Positions 26,799-36,579 are shown, counted from the stretch's first letter. The stretch is DNA of 64,000 nucleotides from Streptococcus sp. DD12 (GCF_001578885.1 NZ_KQ969495.1:115882-179881); one strand, 5' to 3'. Notes: a model not told the origin generated them from the sequence alone. Translations and numbers: made by a program.

Positions 26799-28715
26799 AT
26801 GTCCGTGACGAAACGGTTTTGGATTGCTTTTATCTGTGTCTTGCCCTTGCTTTATCTCATGGTGGGCATGTATGCAGGTTTTGTCAGCCATGAGCTGATG
26901 CGTTGGGGGACTTTTTTGGCAACGACTCCCATCATGTGGGTCGCTGGCTGGCCCTTTATCACCAGCGCTTGGGCAACTTTTAAAAAGCATAATGCCAATA
27001 TGGATACGCTAGTGGCTCTGGGAACTTTGGTTGCCTACCTCTATAGTCTCCTTGCCTTGTTTACAGGCCTTCCGGTTTACTTTGAAAGTGCTGGCTTCAT
27101 CATTTTCTTTGTCCTGTTAGGACAGGTTTTTGAAGAACGTATGCGTCATAGTGCCAATAGTGCGGTTGAAAAACTCTTGGATTTACAAGCTAAATCGGCT
27201 AGCGTTTGGCGTGACGGAGCCTATGTGTCTGTGCCCTTATCAGAAGTGGTTATCGGCGATAGGGTGCGAGTGCTTCCAGGCGAGAAAATTGCAGTAGACG
27301 GGCGCATCATCGAAGGAGAAACAAGCATAGATGAGTCCATGGTGACGGGAGAAAGTATGCCTGTCAAGAAAGCTGTTGGCGACTCGGTCATTGGGTCGAC
27401 CATCAGTACCAATGGAACCATTGTTTTTGAAGCACAAAAGGTTGGCGATGACACGATGCTAGCGCAAATTGTGGATTTTGTGAAGAAAGCGCAAGCCAGT
27501 CATGCCCCCATCCAAGATTTGACCAATACCATTTCAGGCATTTTCGTTCCGGTGGTCTCTATTTTGGCGATTGTGACCTTTGTGGTTTGGTATGTATTTC
27601 TGGGGGCTAGCGCTATCCAGGCCATGCTTTATGGGGTAGCTGTCTTAATCATCGCCTGTCCGTGTGCCTTAGGCTTAGCGACACCGACAGCCCTGATGGT
27701 AGGGACGGGTCGCAGTGCCAAGATGGGTGTTTTGATCAAAAACGGTACGGTTTTACAAGCCGTGCAAAAGATTGATACGATTGTTTTTGATAAAACAGGA
27801 ACCATTACGGTCGGAAAACCGCAGGTGACGGATATCGTTGGGGACCAAGACCAAGTCTTGCGTTTGGCAGCCAGTCTAGAAAGTCTATCTGAGCACCCTC
27901 TTGCTAAAGCGATTGTTCAAGCGGCTAAGGAAAAGAATGTGACCTTGGAAGCCTTGTCTAACTTTAAAGCTCTCGAAGGGAAAGGGGTAATGGCTCGTCT
28001 TGACGACAAAAGCTTGGCTTTGGGAAATGCCAAACTCCAAGAAGGAAAGACTTTCCCCCAAGCGCTTAAAGACAAGATGGTGGCTCTGCAAAATGATGCC
28101 AAGACAGTCGTTAGTCTGTCCATCGATGACCAAGTCGTGGGCTTAATTGCCATTCAAGACGCTCCAAAAGCAACATCGCAACAAGCGATGGCAGAATTGA
28201 AGAAACGACATATCCAGACGGTCATGCTGACGGGAGACAATGAAGCGGTAGCCCGTTCGATCGCCCAACAAGTGGGAATTGATCAGGTTATTGCCGATGT
28301 GCTTCCAACTGAGAAAGCAGACCATATCCACAAATTGCAGGGGCAAGGGCGTGTGGTTGCCTTTGTCGGGGATGGTATCAATGATGCCCCAGCCTTGTCT
28401 ATTGCTGATGTTGGGATTGCCATGGGGTCAGGTACTGATATTGCCATCGAATCTGGGGATATTGTCCTGGTGCAAAATGACCTTCTCGGTGTGGTTCGCG
28501 CCCTTGATATGAGTAAAAAAACCTTCCAGCGGATTTTACTCAACCTCTTTTGGGCATCTATCTACAATGCCATCGGTATTCCTATTGCAGCGGGTCTTTT
28601 CGTTGGACTGGGCTTGGTCCTTAACCCAGAAATAGCTGGTTTGGCCATGGCCTTTAGTTCGGTTTCGGTCTTGACCAGCTCTCTCCTCTTAAATACCACG
28701 AAAATAGCGGTATAA
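26799..28715 (+). CDS. copA: Copper-exporting P1B-type ATPase CopA
   Basis: Pumps Cu(I) out of the cell. 638 residues, about 110 shorter than the pneumococcal enzyme because there is no N-terminal metal-binding domain; translation begins almost directly with membrane helix 1. Core motifs are complete: TGES actuator ([11 protein letters not shown]), CPC in helix 6 ([13 protein letters not shown]), phosphorylation site [35 protein letters not shown] 9 bases before the ATG confirms the start. No clear terminator follows. Confidence 0.95.
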   Translation: MSVTKRFWIAFICVLPLLYLMVGMYAGFVSHELMRWGTFLATTPIMWVAGWPFITSAWATFKKHNANMDTLVALGTLVAYLYSLLALFTGLPVYFESAGFIIFFVLLGQVFEERMRHSANSAVEKLLDLQAKSASVWRDGAYVSVPLSEVVIGDRVRVLPGEKIAVDGRIIEGETSIDESMVTGESMPVKKAVGDSVIGSTISTNGTIVFEAQKVGDDTMLAQIVDFVKKAQASHAPIQDLTNTISGIFVPVVSILAIVTFVVWYVFLGASAIQAMLYGVAVLIIACPCALGLATPTALMVGTGRSAKMGVLIKNGTVLQAVQKIDTIVFDKTGTITVGKPQVTDIVGDQDQVLRLAASLESLSEHPLAKAIVQAAKEKNVTLEALSNFKALEGKGVMARLDDKSLALGNAKLQEGKTFPQALKDKMVALQNDAKTVVSLSIDDQVVGLIAIQDAPKATSQQAMAELKKRHIQTVMLTGDNEAVARSIAQQVGIDQVIADVLPTEKADHIHKLQGQGRVVAFVGDGINDAPALSIADVGIAMGSGTDIAIESGDIVLVQNDLLGVVRALDMSKKTFQRILLNLFWASIYNAIGIPIAAGLFVGLGLVLNPEIAGLAMAFSSVSVLTSSLLLNTTKIAV

Positions 28716-28751
28716 GCGGGTGTTTAAGGTATAGGTTTAACTTAAAAAATC

Positions 28752-28780
28752 TTGAAAATATCGGTGAAATAAAGTAAAAT
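28752..28780 (+). promoter_or_regulatory. Promoter of TrpXYZ-like ABC operon
   Basis: TTGAAA, 17-bp spacer, TAAAAT. Confidence 0.7.
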
Positions 28781-28927
28781 ATGAGGTGAAATAACCAAGC
28801 CTCATCGCACGTTTTGTCTTTTGGACAAGAAATACGAACAAGGTGTGAGGACCTCTTGCAGTCTGCGAGAGACGGTGCCCTTACGCCTTTTTTGGTGTCA
28901 GTGTCAGATAGGCTTAAAGGAGACAAG
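28781..28927 (+). promoter_or_regulatory. Uncharacterised structured leader of the ABC operon
   Basis: About 140 untranslated bases. It contains an ATGAGG..CCTCAT hairpin right at the expected transcript start, several G-rich pairings in 28840-28880, and a short stem GGTG/CGCC followed by T6 (28875-28893) that could act as a weak terminator. No T-box sequence (AGGGTGGNACCGCG), tryptophan-rich leader peptide or known riboswitch consensus is visible. Confidence 0.35.
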
Positions 28928-29926
28928 ATGAAAAATAGGCGCTTGATTGGGACTTTAGTCCTCTTTGCATTGGCCTTGTTTGGGGCCTATCTCTATCCGC
29001 TGGTTTCCCCAAGTAGTGGAGGGGCTACGACAAAGACCGTTAAGGTCGGCGTCTTGCAGTTTACGAGTCACGAAGCCCTTGACCAAATATACCAAGGCAT
29101 CCTAGCCGGCCTCAAAGAAGAAGGTTACAGTGGAAAAGCTGTCAAGGTGCAGTTTATGAATGCGCAAGGGGACCAAAGCCGTATCCAGACCATGAGTCAA
29201 CAATTGGTAGCGGATAAAAATGATGTGCTGATTGGGATTGCGACCCCAGCAGCGCAGGGCTTGGCTGCCGCTACAAAGAGTATTCCCATTGTGATGGGGG
29301 CTGTAACTGACCCTATCGGTGCCAAGCTCATGACCAACCTAGATAAGCCGACAGCTAATATCACAGGGGTTTCTGACCAAACACCGATTGCCGAAACATT
29401 GGACTTGATGGGACAAATTACACCAAACATCAAGACCATCGGGGTTCTGTCTGCTTCCAGCGAAGATAACTCCCCTTCTCAAGTCAAGACATTTAAAAAA
29501 TTAGCGGAGAAAAAAGGCTACAAGGTTGTCGAATACTCTGTGCCATCGACCAATGAAGTGGCGACCACCATGTCTGTTATGGTCGGAAAAGTAGATGCCA
29601 TCTGGCTTCCAATTGACAATACGATTGCATCAGCCTTTTCGACAGTTGTCTCTGCAGCTCAGACAGCTCATATCCCTATCTACCCTAGTGTTGACACCAT
29701 GGTCCAAGAAGGCGGGCTAGCCTCTGTCTCTCTTGACCAATACCAACTCGGGGTCGAAACCGGTAAGATGGCTGCAAAGGTACTCAAGGGGCAAAAGGTG
29801 GCCAATCTGCCTGTTGAACGCTACAGCAAAGGAACACCTGTCCTTAACCAAAAGGTTGCTGACCAGTTAGGCATTACATTCCCGAGCCAAGTGCTCAAGA
29901 AAGCGACACAAGTCATTAAGGAGTAG
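28928..29926 (+). CDS. trpX: ABC transporter substrate-binding protein (TrpX-like)
   Basis: Extracytoplasmic receptor of the ABC_sub_bind family; streptococcal members are annotated as tryptophan or tyrosine binding. The start at 28928 (SD AAAGGAGAC) gives MKNRRLIGTL with one membrane anchor (~6-27) and no lipobox cysteine, 332 residues. Family pattern: VKVGVLQFTSHEALDQ, then ATPAAQGLAAAT and PIVMGAVTDPIGAKL. An open frame continues upstream of 28928 from a TTG but has no ribosome site. Ligand is inferred from family annotation only. Confidence 0.8.
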   Translation: MKNRRLIGTLVLFALALFGAYLYPLVSPSSGGATTKTVKVGVLQFTSHEALDQIYQGILAGLKEEGYSGKAVKVQFMNAQGDQSRIQTMSQQLVADKNDVLIGIATPAAQGLAAATKSIPIVMGAVTDPIGAKLMTNLDKPTANITGVSDQTPIAETLDLMGQITPNIKTIGVLSASSEDNSPSQVKTFKKLAEKKGYKVVEYSVPSTNEVATTMSVMVGKVDAIWLPIDNTIASAFSTVVSAAQTAHIPIYPSVDTMVQEGGLASVSLDQYQLGVETGKMAAKVLKGQKVANLPVERYSKGTPVLNQKVADQLGITFPSQVLKKATQVIKE

Positions 29927-29928
29927 AC

Positions 29929-30798
29929 ATGATTATTTCAGCATTTTATCAAGGGTTGCTTTGGTCTATTCTGGGACTGGGCATCTTTATGACCTTTCGC
30001 ATTTTGAATTTTCCGGATATGACCGCAGAAGGGTCTTTTCCCTTGGGTGGCGCCGTTACAGTTACCCTAATCACTAAGGGCGTCAGTCCTCTTTGGGCGA
30101 CCTTGGCAGGTTTCGGGGCTGGGGCCTTGGCCGGCCTGGTTACGGGGCTTTTGTATACCAAGGGGAAAATTCCCACTCTGCTGGCAGGAATTCTCGTGAT
30201 GACCTCTTGTCATTCCATCATGTTGATGATTATGCAAAGGGCCAATCTCGGTTTGGCAAATGACAAGACCATTCAGGATTTCTTTCCTTTTTCAGATAAG
30301 ACCAATCTCCTCTTAGTTGGCTTTATCATGGTTAGTTTGGTCATTGGGCTCATGATTTATTTCCTCAATACCCGTCTGGGTCAGGCCTATATTGCAACTG
30401 GTGATAATAGCGATATGGCCAAGAGTTTTGGTATTCATACGGAAACCATGGAAGTCATGGGCTTGGTCTTGTCTAATGGTCTGATTGGGCTTGCAGGGGC
30501 CCTGGTCTGCCAACAAGATGGCTATGCCGATGTGTCAAAAGGGATTGGAACCATTGTCATCGGGCTTGCGGCTATCATCATTGGAGAAGTGCTCTATTCG
30601 ACGCGTTTAACCATGTTGGAACGTTTAGTGGCCATTGTCGTGGGGTCTATCTTGTACCAATTCTTAATCTTAGCGGTGGTAGCCTTGGGCTTCAATACCA
30701 ACTACCTCAAGTTGCTCAGTGCCATTATCTTGGCCTTCTGCCTGATGGTGCCTGAGTTGAAGAAACGGTTCTTTAGTGGAGTGAGGTGGAGCAGATGA
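29929..30798 (+). CDS. trpY: ABC transporter permease (TrpY-like)
   Basis: 289 residues, eight or more membrane helices, BPD_transp_2 type: FRILNFPDMTAEGSFPLGGAV is the family opening, and GVALG-like EAA region appears as AYIATGDNSDMAKSFGIHTE. Starts 2 bases after the receptor stop with SD AAGGAG. Functions with the receptor and ATPase on either side. Confidence 0.85.
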   Translation: MIISAFYQGLLWSILGLGIFMTFRILNFPDMTAEGSFPLGGAVTVTLITKGVSPLWATLAGFGAGALAGLVTGLLYTKGKIPTLLAGILVMTSCHSIMLMIMQRANLGLANDKTIQDFFPFSDKTNLLLVGFIMVSLVIGLMIYFLNTRLGQAYIATGDNSDMAKSFGIHTETMEVMGLVLSNGLIGLAGALVCQQDGYADVSKGIGTIVIGLAAIIIGEVLYSTRLTMLERLVAIVVGSILYQFLILAVVALGFNTNYLKLLSAIILAFCLMVPELKKRFFSGVRWSR

Positions 30799-31553
30799 GT
30801 GCAATCATTGAAGTCAAAAATGCGACGGTCCGTGTCAGCAATGGGTTAGACGATGAGAAAACAATTCTCAAAGATGCCAATCTCTCCATTGAGGCTGGGG
30901 ACTTTCTAACCATTTTAGGGGGCAACGGTGCTGGGAAATCAACGCTTTTCAACACCATTGCAGGAACATTAGCCTTGACCAGTGGTGAGGTTTATATCTT
31001 AGGTGAGCGGGTTACCCACCTCAATGCCGAAAAAAGGGCCAAATACCTGTCACGCGTCTTTCAAGACCCTAAGATGGGGACAGCTCCTCGGATGACGGTT
31101 GCGGAAAACCTGCTGATTGCCAAATACCGTGGGGAGAAACGAGGCTTGCAATCACGGCGTCTCCATAGTTTTGAAGCGGACTTTAAAGCCTTGCTGGCTC
31201 GGACAGGAAACGGCCTCGAAAAACACTTAGAGACGCCGACAGGTCTCTTGTCTGGTGGGCAACGGCAGGCCCTGAGTCTCTTGATGGCAACCATTAAGCG
31301 CCCAGAACTCTTGCTCTTAGACGAGCACACGGCAGCGCTTGACCCCAAAACGTCTCAGAGCCTGATGGCGCTAACAGATGAATTTATCCGTAAAGATGGT
31401 TTGACGGCCCTGATGATTACCCACCATATGGAAGATGCCCTGACTTATGGCAATCGCCTCTTGGTGATGAAGGACGGGGAAATCATCAAAGATTTGAATG
31501 CCAAACAAAAGGCAGAAATGACCATCGAGGACTATTACCGCCTCTTTGATTGA
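30795..31553 (+). CDS. trpZ: ABC transporter ATP-binding protein (TrpZ-like)
   Basis: 252 residues. Walker A GGNGAGKST, signature LSGGQRQAL, Walker B LLLLDEHTAALD and the switch His in MITHHMEDAL. The start ATG 30795 overlaps the permease stop (ATGA) with GAGGTGGAG upstream; an in-frame GTG at 30786 is inside the ribosome site and not used. Last gene before a terminator. Confidence 0.88.
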   Translation: MSAIIEVKNATVRVSNGLDDEKTILKDANLSIEAGDFLTILGGNGAGKSTLFNTIAGTLALTSGEVYILGERVTHLNAEKRAKYLSRVFQDPKMGTAPRMTVAENLLIAKYRGEKRGLQSRRLHSFEADFKALLARTGNGLEKHLETPTGLLSGGQRQALSLLMATIKRPELLLLDEHTAALDPKTSQSLMALTDEFIRKDGLTALMITHHMEDALTYGNRLLVMKDGEIIKDLNAKQKAEMTIEDYYRLFD

Positions 31554-31570
31554 TTGAAAAATAAGGGCTA

Positions 31571-31603
31571 AAGTTGTATACTAGTTTAGTATGCAACTTT
31601 TTT
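31571..31603 (+). terminator. Terminator after ABC operon
   Basis: AAGTTGTATACTA and TAGTATGCAACTT (one mismatch) with GTT loop, then TTTT. Confidence 0.85.
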
Positions 31604-31682
31604 GTTGCCCTGCTGTAATACGACTTAGGCCTGCCTAAGGACCGTTGGTATGAAAAAAACACACAAAAGGAGATTGATTTAC

Positions 31683-33347
31683 ATGAGCGATATCAATATT
31701 ATAGCTCTTGGAGGTGTCCGTGAAAGTGGCAAAAACCTCTATATTGTCGAAGTCAATGAGAGTATCTTCGTCTTGGATGCTGGCCTAAAATACCCTGAAA
31801 ATGAGCAACTCGGGGTGGATGTGGTCATTCCAAATCTGGACTATCTGCTTGAAAACAAAGACCGTGTACAGGGGATTTTCCTGACGCACGGGCATGCGGA
31901 TGCGATCGGTACTTTGCCTTATCTGGTGAGCCAGCTCAATAGCCCGGTTTTCGGGAGCCCCTTGACCATTGAACTCGCTAAGTTAATGGTTAAAAAGAAT
32001 GATGATGCCAAGAAATTTTCAAATTTTCATGTGGTTGATGCCGAAACAGAAATTGAATTTGATGATGCCATTGTGTCCTTCTTTAAAACCACGCACTCCA
32101 TTGCAGAGTCCATGGGGATTGTGGTTAAAACGGATGAGGGCAGCATTGTCTACACCGGTGACTTTAAGTTTGACCAAGCAGCCAAACCTTACTACAAGAC
32201 AGATTTTGCCCGCTTGACTGAGATTGGTAATGACGGGGTGCTGGCGCTCTTGAGCGACTCAGCTAATGCCTTGTCGAACACGCAAATTGCCAGCGAAGCA
32301 GAAGTAGCCAGTGAGATTGCCGATGTGGTCGAAGGCTGGGACGGCCGTATCATCGTGGCAGCTGTAGCCAGCAACCTTGAGCGTATTCAGCAGGTCTTTA
32401 ACGCAGCGGTCAAAAATAACCGCCGTGTGGTCTTGACAGGTTTTGATGCGGAAAACATTGTCCGTACAGCCATCCGCTTGAAAAAGCTAGACTTAGCCGA
32501 CGAGCGTCTTTTGGTCAAGGCTAAAGATATTGAAAAATACGCTGATGACGAGCTGATTATCCTAGAAACGGGACGTATGGGAGAACCCCTCAATGGCTTG
32601 CGCAAGATGGCCATTGGTCGCCATCGTACTATTGCCATCAAAGACGGTGACTTGGTCTATATTGCCACAACGCCGACAACCTCTAAAGAAGCTGTGGTTG
32701 CCCGTGTGGAAAACCTCATCTATAAAGCAGGTGGGGTGGTGAAAGTCATTACCCAAAATCTCCACGTCTCTGGCCATGCCAACGCGCGTGATTTGCAACT
32801 GATGCTCAACCTTTTGCGTCCACGTTACCTCTTTCCTATCCAAGGGGAATACCGTCACCTTTCCGCACATGCGCGCTTAGCTTTTGAAGTGGGAATGCTC
32901 CCTGAAGCGGTTTATATTGTCAAGCGTGGGGATATTATGCACTATGATGCCAAGGAAGGCTTCTTGCATCAAGGGGCTGTTCCTGCTGGCGATGTCATGA
33001 TTGACGGTAATGCCATCGGCGATGTGGGCAACATTGTCCTGCGTGACCGTAAGGTTCTCTCTGAAGATGGTATCTTTATCGTGGTGATTACCGTTAGTCG
33101 TAAGCAAAAGAAAATCATTGCTAGTGCGCGTGTCAATACCCGTGGTTTTGTCTATGTGAAAAAGAGCCGTGATATTCTTCGGGAGAGTGCTGATATTGTT
33201 AACCAAACAGTGGAAAACTATCTGGCTCAAGATGACTTTGACTGGGGTGAACTCAAAGGTGAAGTCCGTGATGCGGTCAGCAAATTCCTCTTTGATCAGA
33301 CGAAACGTCGCCCAGCGATTTTGCCTGTGGTCATGGAAGTTCGCTAA
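31683..33347 (+). CDS. rnjB: Ribonuclease J2
   Basis: Beta-lactamase/beta-CASP ribonuclease that pairs with RNase J1 in mRNA decay and rRNA maturation. 554 residues from ATG 31683 (AAAGGAG upstream); an upstream ATG at 31650 would add 11 basic residues and also has an AAGGA. The metal motif reads HGHADAIG where J1 enzymes have HGHEDHIG, so one metal-ligand His is replaced by Ala, the mark of the low-activity J2 paralogue. Remaining motifs (HSIAESMG, YTGDFKFD, VSGHANARD) are present. Monocistronic or followed by estA after a 158-base gap. Confidence 0.9.
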   Translation: MSDINIIALGGVRESGKNLYIVEVNESIFVLDAGLKYPENEQLGVDVVIPNLDYLLENKDRVQGIFLTHGHADAIGTLPYLVSQLNSPVFGSPLTIELAKLMVKKNDDAKKFSNFHVVDAETEIEFDDAIVSFFKTTHSIAESMGIVVKTDEGSIVYTGDFKFDQAAKPYYKTDFARLTEIGNDGVLALLSDSANALSNTQIASEAEVASEIADVVEGWDGRIIVAAVASNLERIQQVFNAAVKNNRRVVLTGFDAENIVRTAIRLKKLDLADERLLVKAKDIEKYADDELIILETGRMGEPLNGLRKMAIGRHRTIAIKDGDLVYIATTPTTSKEAVVARVENLIYKAGGVVKVITQNLHVSGHANARDLQLMLNLLRPRYLFPIQGEYRHLSAHARLAFEVGMLPEAVYIVKRGDIMHYDAKEGFLHQGAVPAGDVMIDGNAIGDVGNIVLRDRKVLSEDGIFIVVITVSRKQKKIIASARVNTRGFVYVKKSRDILRESADIVNQTVENYLAQDDFDWGELKGEVRDAVSKFLFDQTKRRPAILPVVMEVR

Positions 33348-33372
33348 AGTCAGCGCTTGTATGCAACACGCT

Positions 33373-33416
33373 TAATCTCTATCGGTTGTGGGGCTTGTTC
33401 TAGCACCTAGAGATTA
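33373..33416 (+). other. Inverted repeat in the rnjB-estA gap
   Basis: TAATCTCTA and TAGAGATTA form a perfect 9-bp stem with a 26-base loop that ends in AGCACC. Two GGTGCTGG copies further on (about 33446 and 33467) could pair with the AGCACC. No T-tract follows. A structured leader or processing site of estA is possible. Confidence 0.35.
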
Positions 33417-33505
33417 GCAATAGGATTAGGTATAGGGAGTGAGCAGGTGCTGGTTATTTGAGGACTGGTGCTGGCCACTCTCTTTCTCATAAAAAAGGAG
33501 TTTAT

Positions 33506-34294
33506 ATGGCCTTACTTACGATTAGTTACCGTTCGGATGTCTTGGAAATGGAACGTCGGGTGCAAGTCATCTACCCCGATGCTTCCTCTGTCACACCAGA
33601 AGAGGCAACCAGTCAGGATGTTCCTGTGCTCTACCTCTTGCATGGCATGGCTGGTAATGAAGATTCTTGGCTCAAACGAACAGCGATTGAACGACTCTTA
33701 CGGCGAACCAATCTCATCGTTGTCATGCCCTCGACAGATCTTGGTTGGTATACAAATACCACCTACGGTATGCGCTACTATGACAGTATCGCCAATGAGT
33801 TACCGCGAGTGCTCAAACGTTTTTTCCCCAATATGTCCACCAAGCGAGAAAAAACCTTTATTGCTGGTCTGTCCATGGGGGGCTATGGGGCCTTTAAGCT
33901 GGCCCTAACGACCAATCGCTTTAGCTATGCGGGATCCTTTTCGGGGGCTCTTCATTTGGATTTGACGCATTTGGGTGAGGATGTGACCGACCAAACCGCC
34001 TACTGGGAAGGTGTTTTCGGCTCCCTTGCGGATAAAGACGCTCTAGCTAGCCAACAAATCATTGCTCTGGCTGACCAGTCCGACAAAAAGACGGACCTCT
34101 ATGCTTGGTGTGGCCAGGAAGATTTTCTTTATACGGCCAACAATTATGCCGTTTCTGAGCTTCAAAAGAAAGGCTTTAAGATTGATTACCAAACCGCTCA
34201 TGGCAAGCACGAGTGGTACTACTGGGAAAAACAATTAGAGGTCTTTTTGGAACGGTTGCCCATCACTTACGTCAAAGAAGAACGCCTGTCCTGA
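33506..34294 (+). CDS. estA: Tributyrin-esterase-like alpha/beta hydrolase
   Basis: Predicted short-chain acyl esterase of the EstA/esterase D family, cytoplasmic. The start at 33506 follows AAAAAAGGAG. 262 residues. [13 protein letters not shown] gives the oxyanion region, [11 protein letters not shown] the nucleophile elbow, and GKHEWYYWE the catalytic His. Pneumococcal and lactococcal EstA have the same layout. Physiological substrate unknown. Confidence 0.85.
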   Translation: MALLTISYRSDVLEMERRVQVIYPDASSVTPEEATSQDVPVLYLLHGMAGNEDSWLKRTAIERLLRRTNLIVVMPSTDLGWYTNTTYGMRYYDSIANELPRVLKRFFPNMSTKREKTFIAGLSMGGYGAFKLALTTNRFSYAGSFSGALHLDLTHLGEDVTDQTAYWEGVFGSLADKDALASQQIIALADQSDKKTDLYAWCGQEDFLYTANNYAVSELQKKGFKIDYQTAHGKHEWYYWEKQLEVFLERLPITYVKEERLS

Positions 34295-34384
34295 GAGTTT
34301 GGGAATTTTTAAGCTGGCTTGCTTATAATAACCTTTCTAGGTAAGACCAGTTCTTGCTATTGGAGAAAGGAGGGAGTTGTTCCC

Positions 34385-35095
34385 ATGATTAGATGGCTTA
34401 TTCGCCTACCTTTTCGCCTTTTATACCGACTTTGGCGTTTGATTTGGGGACTTTTTCAAGCGGCTTGTGTCTTCGTCGTAGTCGCTTTGATTTGGGCCTA
34501 TTTTAGCTCTGGTCATACGTCCAATCGCTCCATCGGGCAATACGCTAGCAATGTTTGGAATCAGGTGGTTACCAAAGTCAATGGCAGTACCACGACGGAT
34601 GGTCTAAAATCCCTCAGTTTGAGTGGCGATACGGCTAGTCAGTCAGGCACGGTCAAATGGCCCAGTCCGACAGCATCGGTCTATATCAGTTCGACAGATG
34701 AGCGCTTGGTGAGTGCTTACCAAGAGGCGATTGCCAATTGGAATGCGACAGGTGCATTTACCTTTACTTATGCAACAAGTAGTGACCAAGCAGATATTGT
34801 GGCTGGCGATGAAGCAGACAGTTCTAGCCAAGCGGCAGGCCTTGCCGATACGACCTCCAACGCCTTGACAGGGCAGATTAGCCATGTCGATGTGACGCTC
34901 AATACCTACTATCTGCTCAATGCTGCCTATGGCTATAGTAGTGAGCGGATTGTCCATACGGCTGAGCACGAGTTGGGGCATGCTATCGGTCTATCTCATG
35001 ATGATAGCGAAGACTCTGTCATGCAGTCAGCAGGTTCTTACTATGGTATTCAAGAAACGGATATTAACAAGGTCAAGGCCTTGTACGCAAGCTAG
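34385..35095 (+). CDS. Membrane-anchored matrixin-like zinc metalloprotease
   Basis: 236 residues from ATG 34385 (SD AGGAGGG). One N-terminal membrane helix (~17-38) preceded by a strongly basic stretch, a Ser/Thr-rich spacer, then a metzincin catalytic domain with HELGHAIGLSH, i.e. HExxHxxGxxH, and a downstream SVMQS that supplies the Met-turn. The catalytic domain should lie outside the cell. No propeptide cysteine switch is seen. The next gene follows 10 bases on and may be coupled. Substrate unknown. Confidence 0.8.
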   Translation: MIRWLIRLPFRLLYRLWRLIWGLFQAACVFVVVALIWAYFSSGHTSNRSIGQYASNVWNQVVTKVNGSTTTDGLKSLSLSGDTASQSGTVKWPSPTASVYISSTDERLVSAYQEAIANWNATGAFTFTYATSSDQADIVAGDEADSSSQAAGLADTTSNALTGQISHVDVTLNTYYLLNAAYGYSSERIVHTAEHELGHAIGLSHDDSEDSVMQSAGSYYGIQETDINKVKALYAS

Positions 35096-35105
35096 GAGGT
35101 AGCGC

Positions 35106-35459
35106 ATGCGAACGGTATTTCATCTCATAAAAACCTACCCTCAACAAGCTTTTTTGCTGGTTTTTAACACAGGTGTCTTTGCTTGGTTACAACTGGCTGG
35201 ACAAGCGATTTTAAACCAGTTTGGCTGGTCGCAAAGTCTCATGGCCAATAGCCCAGACTGGCTGCAGGGTCTGGCTGGCGGTAGCTTAGATCGCCTGCAT
35301 GGTTTGATTAGTTCGGGGCCGATTGCATGGCTTGTGGCTAGCCTTATCCTCACCCTAATCATTCGCTTTGTCAAGGGACTGATTAAGTGGACCCTCTTTA
35401 TCCTGATCATATTAGTTGGTCTGTATTTGATTGGTCAGTACCAAGGGGCGCTAGGTTAA
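35106..35459 (+). CDS. Small membrane protein, family not recognised
   Basis: 117 residues with AGGAGGT overlapping the protease stop, so the two genes form a pair. Hydrophobic segments at ~14-34, ~75-90 and ~93-112, with a basic stretch RFVKGLIKW between the last two. No motif seen. Could be a partner or immunity-like protein for the protease, which is only a guess from the pairing. Confidence 0.6.
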   Translation: MRTVFHLIKTYPQQAFLLVFNTGVFAWLQLAGQAILNQFGWSQSLMANSPDWLQGLAGGSLDRLHGLISSGPIAWLVASLILTLIIRFVKGLIKWTLFILIILVGLYLIGQYQGALG

Positions 35460-35511
35460 AGGTTTAAGCCAGCCAAGGCTAAGGTCCAATGACATTTTAA
35501 GCATAAATAGC

Positions 35512-35565
35512 AAAAACACGCGGAGATAGCTTGCCAGATAGGCAGTTGTCTCAGCGTGTTTTTTT
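35512..35565 (+). terminator. Terminator after the protease pair (likely bidirectional)
   Basis: AAAAACACGC and GCGTGTTTTTTT enclose an inner GGAGA/TCTC pairing. mleR on the other strand ends 21 bases away. Confidence 0.75.
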
Positions 35566-35585
35566 GGTGACATCAGCTCTTAAGC

Positions 35586-36479
35586 CTAATTATCTGTATC
35601 ATAGGCTTCTTTGAGCCAGTCAAAGAGGGCCTGGATATCTGCCGTCAGAGGGCTTGACTTGAGATGGGCAGAAGAAATGGTAAACATCACTCGGTCTTTA
35701 GGAGCCAGTGGAATGGCGACCAAGTCTTTGTCATTAGGCTCCAAGGCCATATCAGCCAGCAAGCTGATGCCGACTTCCTTTTTGAGGAGTTCTTTGATGA
35801 CAATGACATCATCACTCTTAAAAAAGACATCGGCTTGATTTTGGTAGCGGTCGTTCAGTTGTTCAAAAGCCTTGAGATGAACAAAATTTTCGTCCAGTAA
35901 GATAAAGGATTCGTCTAGTAAATCCTCGAAGGCTAAAAAATCTTCGCCAGCCAGGGGATGGTTTTTGGAAAGCACCACGTCAAGTTGCTTATGAAAAAGC
36001 GTATGGCTACAGAGATTAGGCGCATCAAGAGGCGCGATATGACCGATGAGACTGGCATCTAGCTCCCCTGTAAAGAGCATGTCTAATAACTCCAAGGAGC
36101 CTCCGCGGATGGGACGGATATGGGGTAAAAAGTCCAGACTATTTGATTTGGCCTGGATAGCGCGAAGCAGGTAGTGAACAATAATCGGTGGAAAACCAAC
36201 TGTGACATAATGGGCCAAAGAGCGGTCGATGGCCTTTCGGGTAGCTCGCAACTCAGGTAAAATGCGTTCCAAGTGGCGATAGAGGATATCCCCTTGGGGC
36301 GTGAGTTTAAAGGTGCGATGGGAGGGGTCGTGTTGGACCAACTGGCAATTCAGACTTTCTTCTAAGCGCTTGATCGCATAGGAAACGCTGGGTTGGCTGA
36401 TACCAAACTTTTTGGCGACAGCCGTGTAGGAAGAGAGGTCTTTTAGGGCTTCAAAATAATAGAGATCTTTGAGGTTCAC
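35586..36479 (-). CDS. mleR: LysR-family regulator MleR of malolactic fermentation
   Basis: Activates the malolactic genes in response to L-malate in Lactococcus and S. mutans. 297 residues. The winged helix is MNLKDLYYFEALKDLSSYTAVAKKF region with SQPSVSYAIKRLE as the recognition helix; the effector domain starts about residue 90. Located beside mleS, with a small XRE regulator inserted between them, and read away from mleS. Confidence 0.85.
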   Translation of the reverse strand: MNLKDLYYFEALKDLSSYTAVAKKFGISQPSVSYAIKRLEESLNCQLVQHDPSHRTFKLTPQGDILYRHLERILPELRATRKAIDRSLAHYVTVGFPPIIVHYLLRAIQAKSNSLDFLPHIRPIRGGSLELLDMLFTGELDASLIGHIAPLDAPNLCSHTLFHKQLDVVLSKNHPLAGEDFLAFEDLLDESFILLDENFVHLKAFEQLNDRYQNQADVFFKSDDVIVIKELLKKEVGISLLADMALEPNDKDLVAIPLAPKDRVMFTISSAHLKSSPLTADIQALFDWLKEAYDTDN

Positions 36480-36579
36480 AAGAGACCCTTTCTAATGGAT
36501 AAGTATTTTTTATCCGTGCCTCAGGAGTTGACTATAGGTCGGATAGTGACTTAAAATAAGCCTGAGCCAGGATGAAAAA

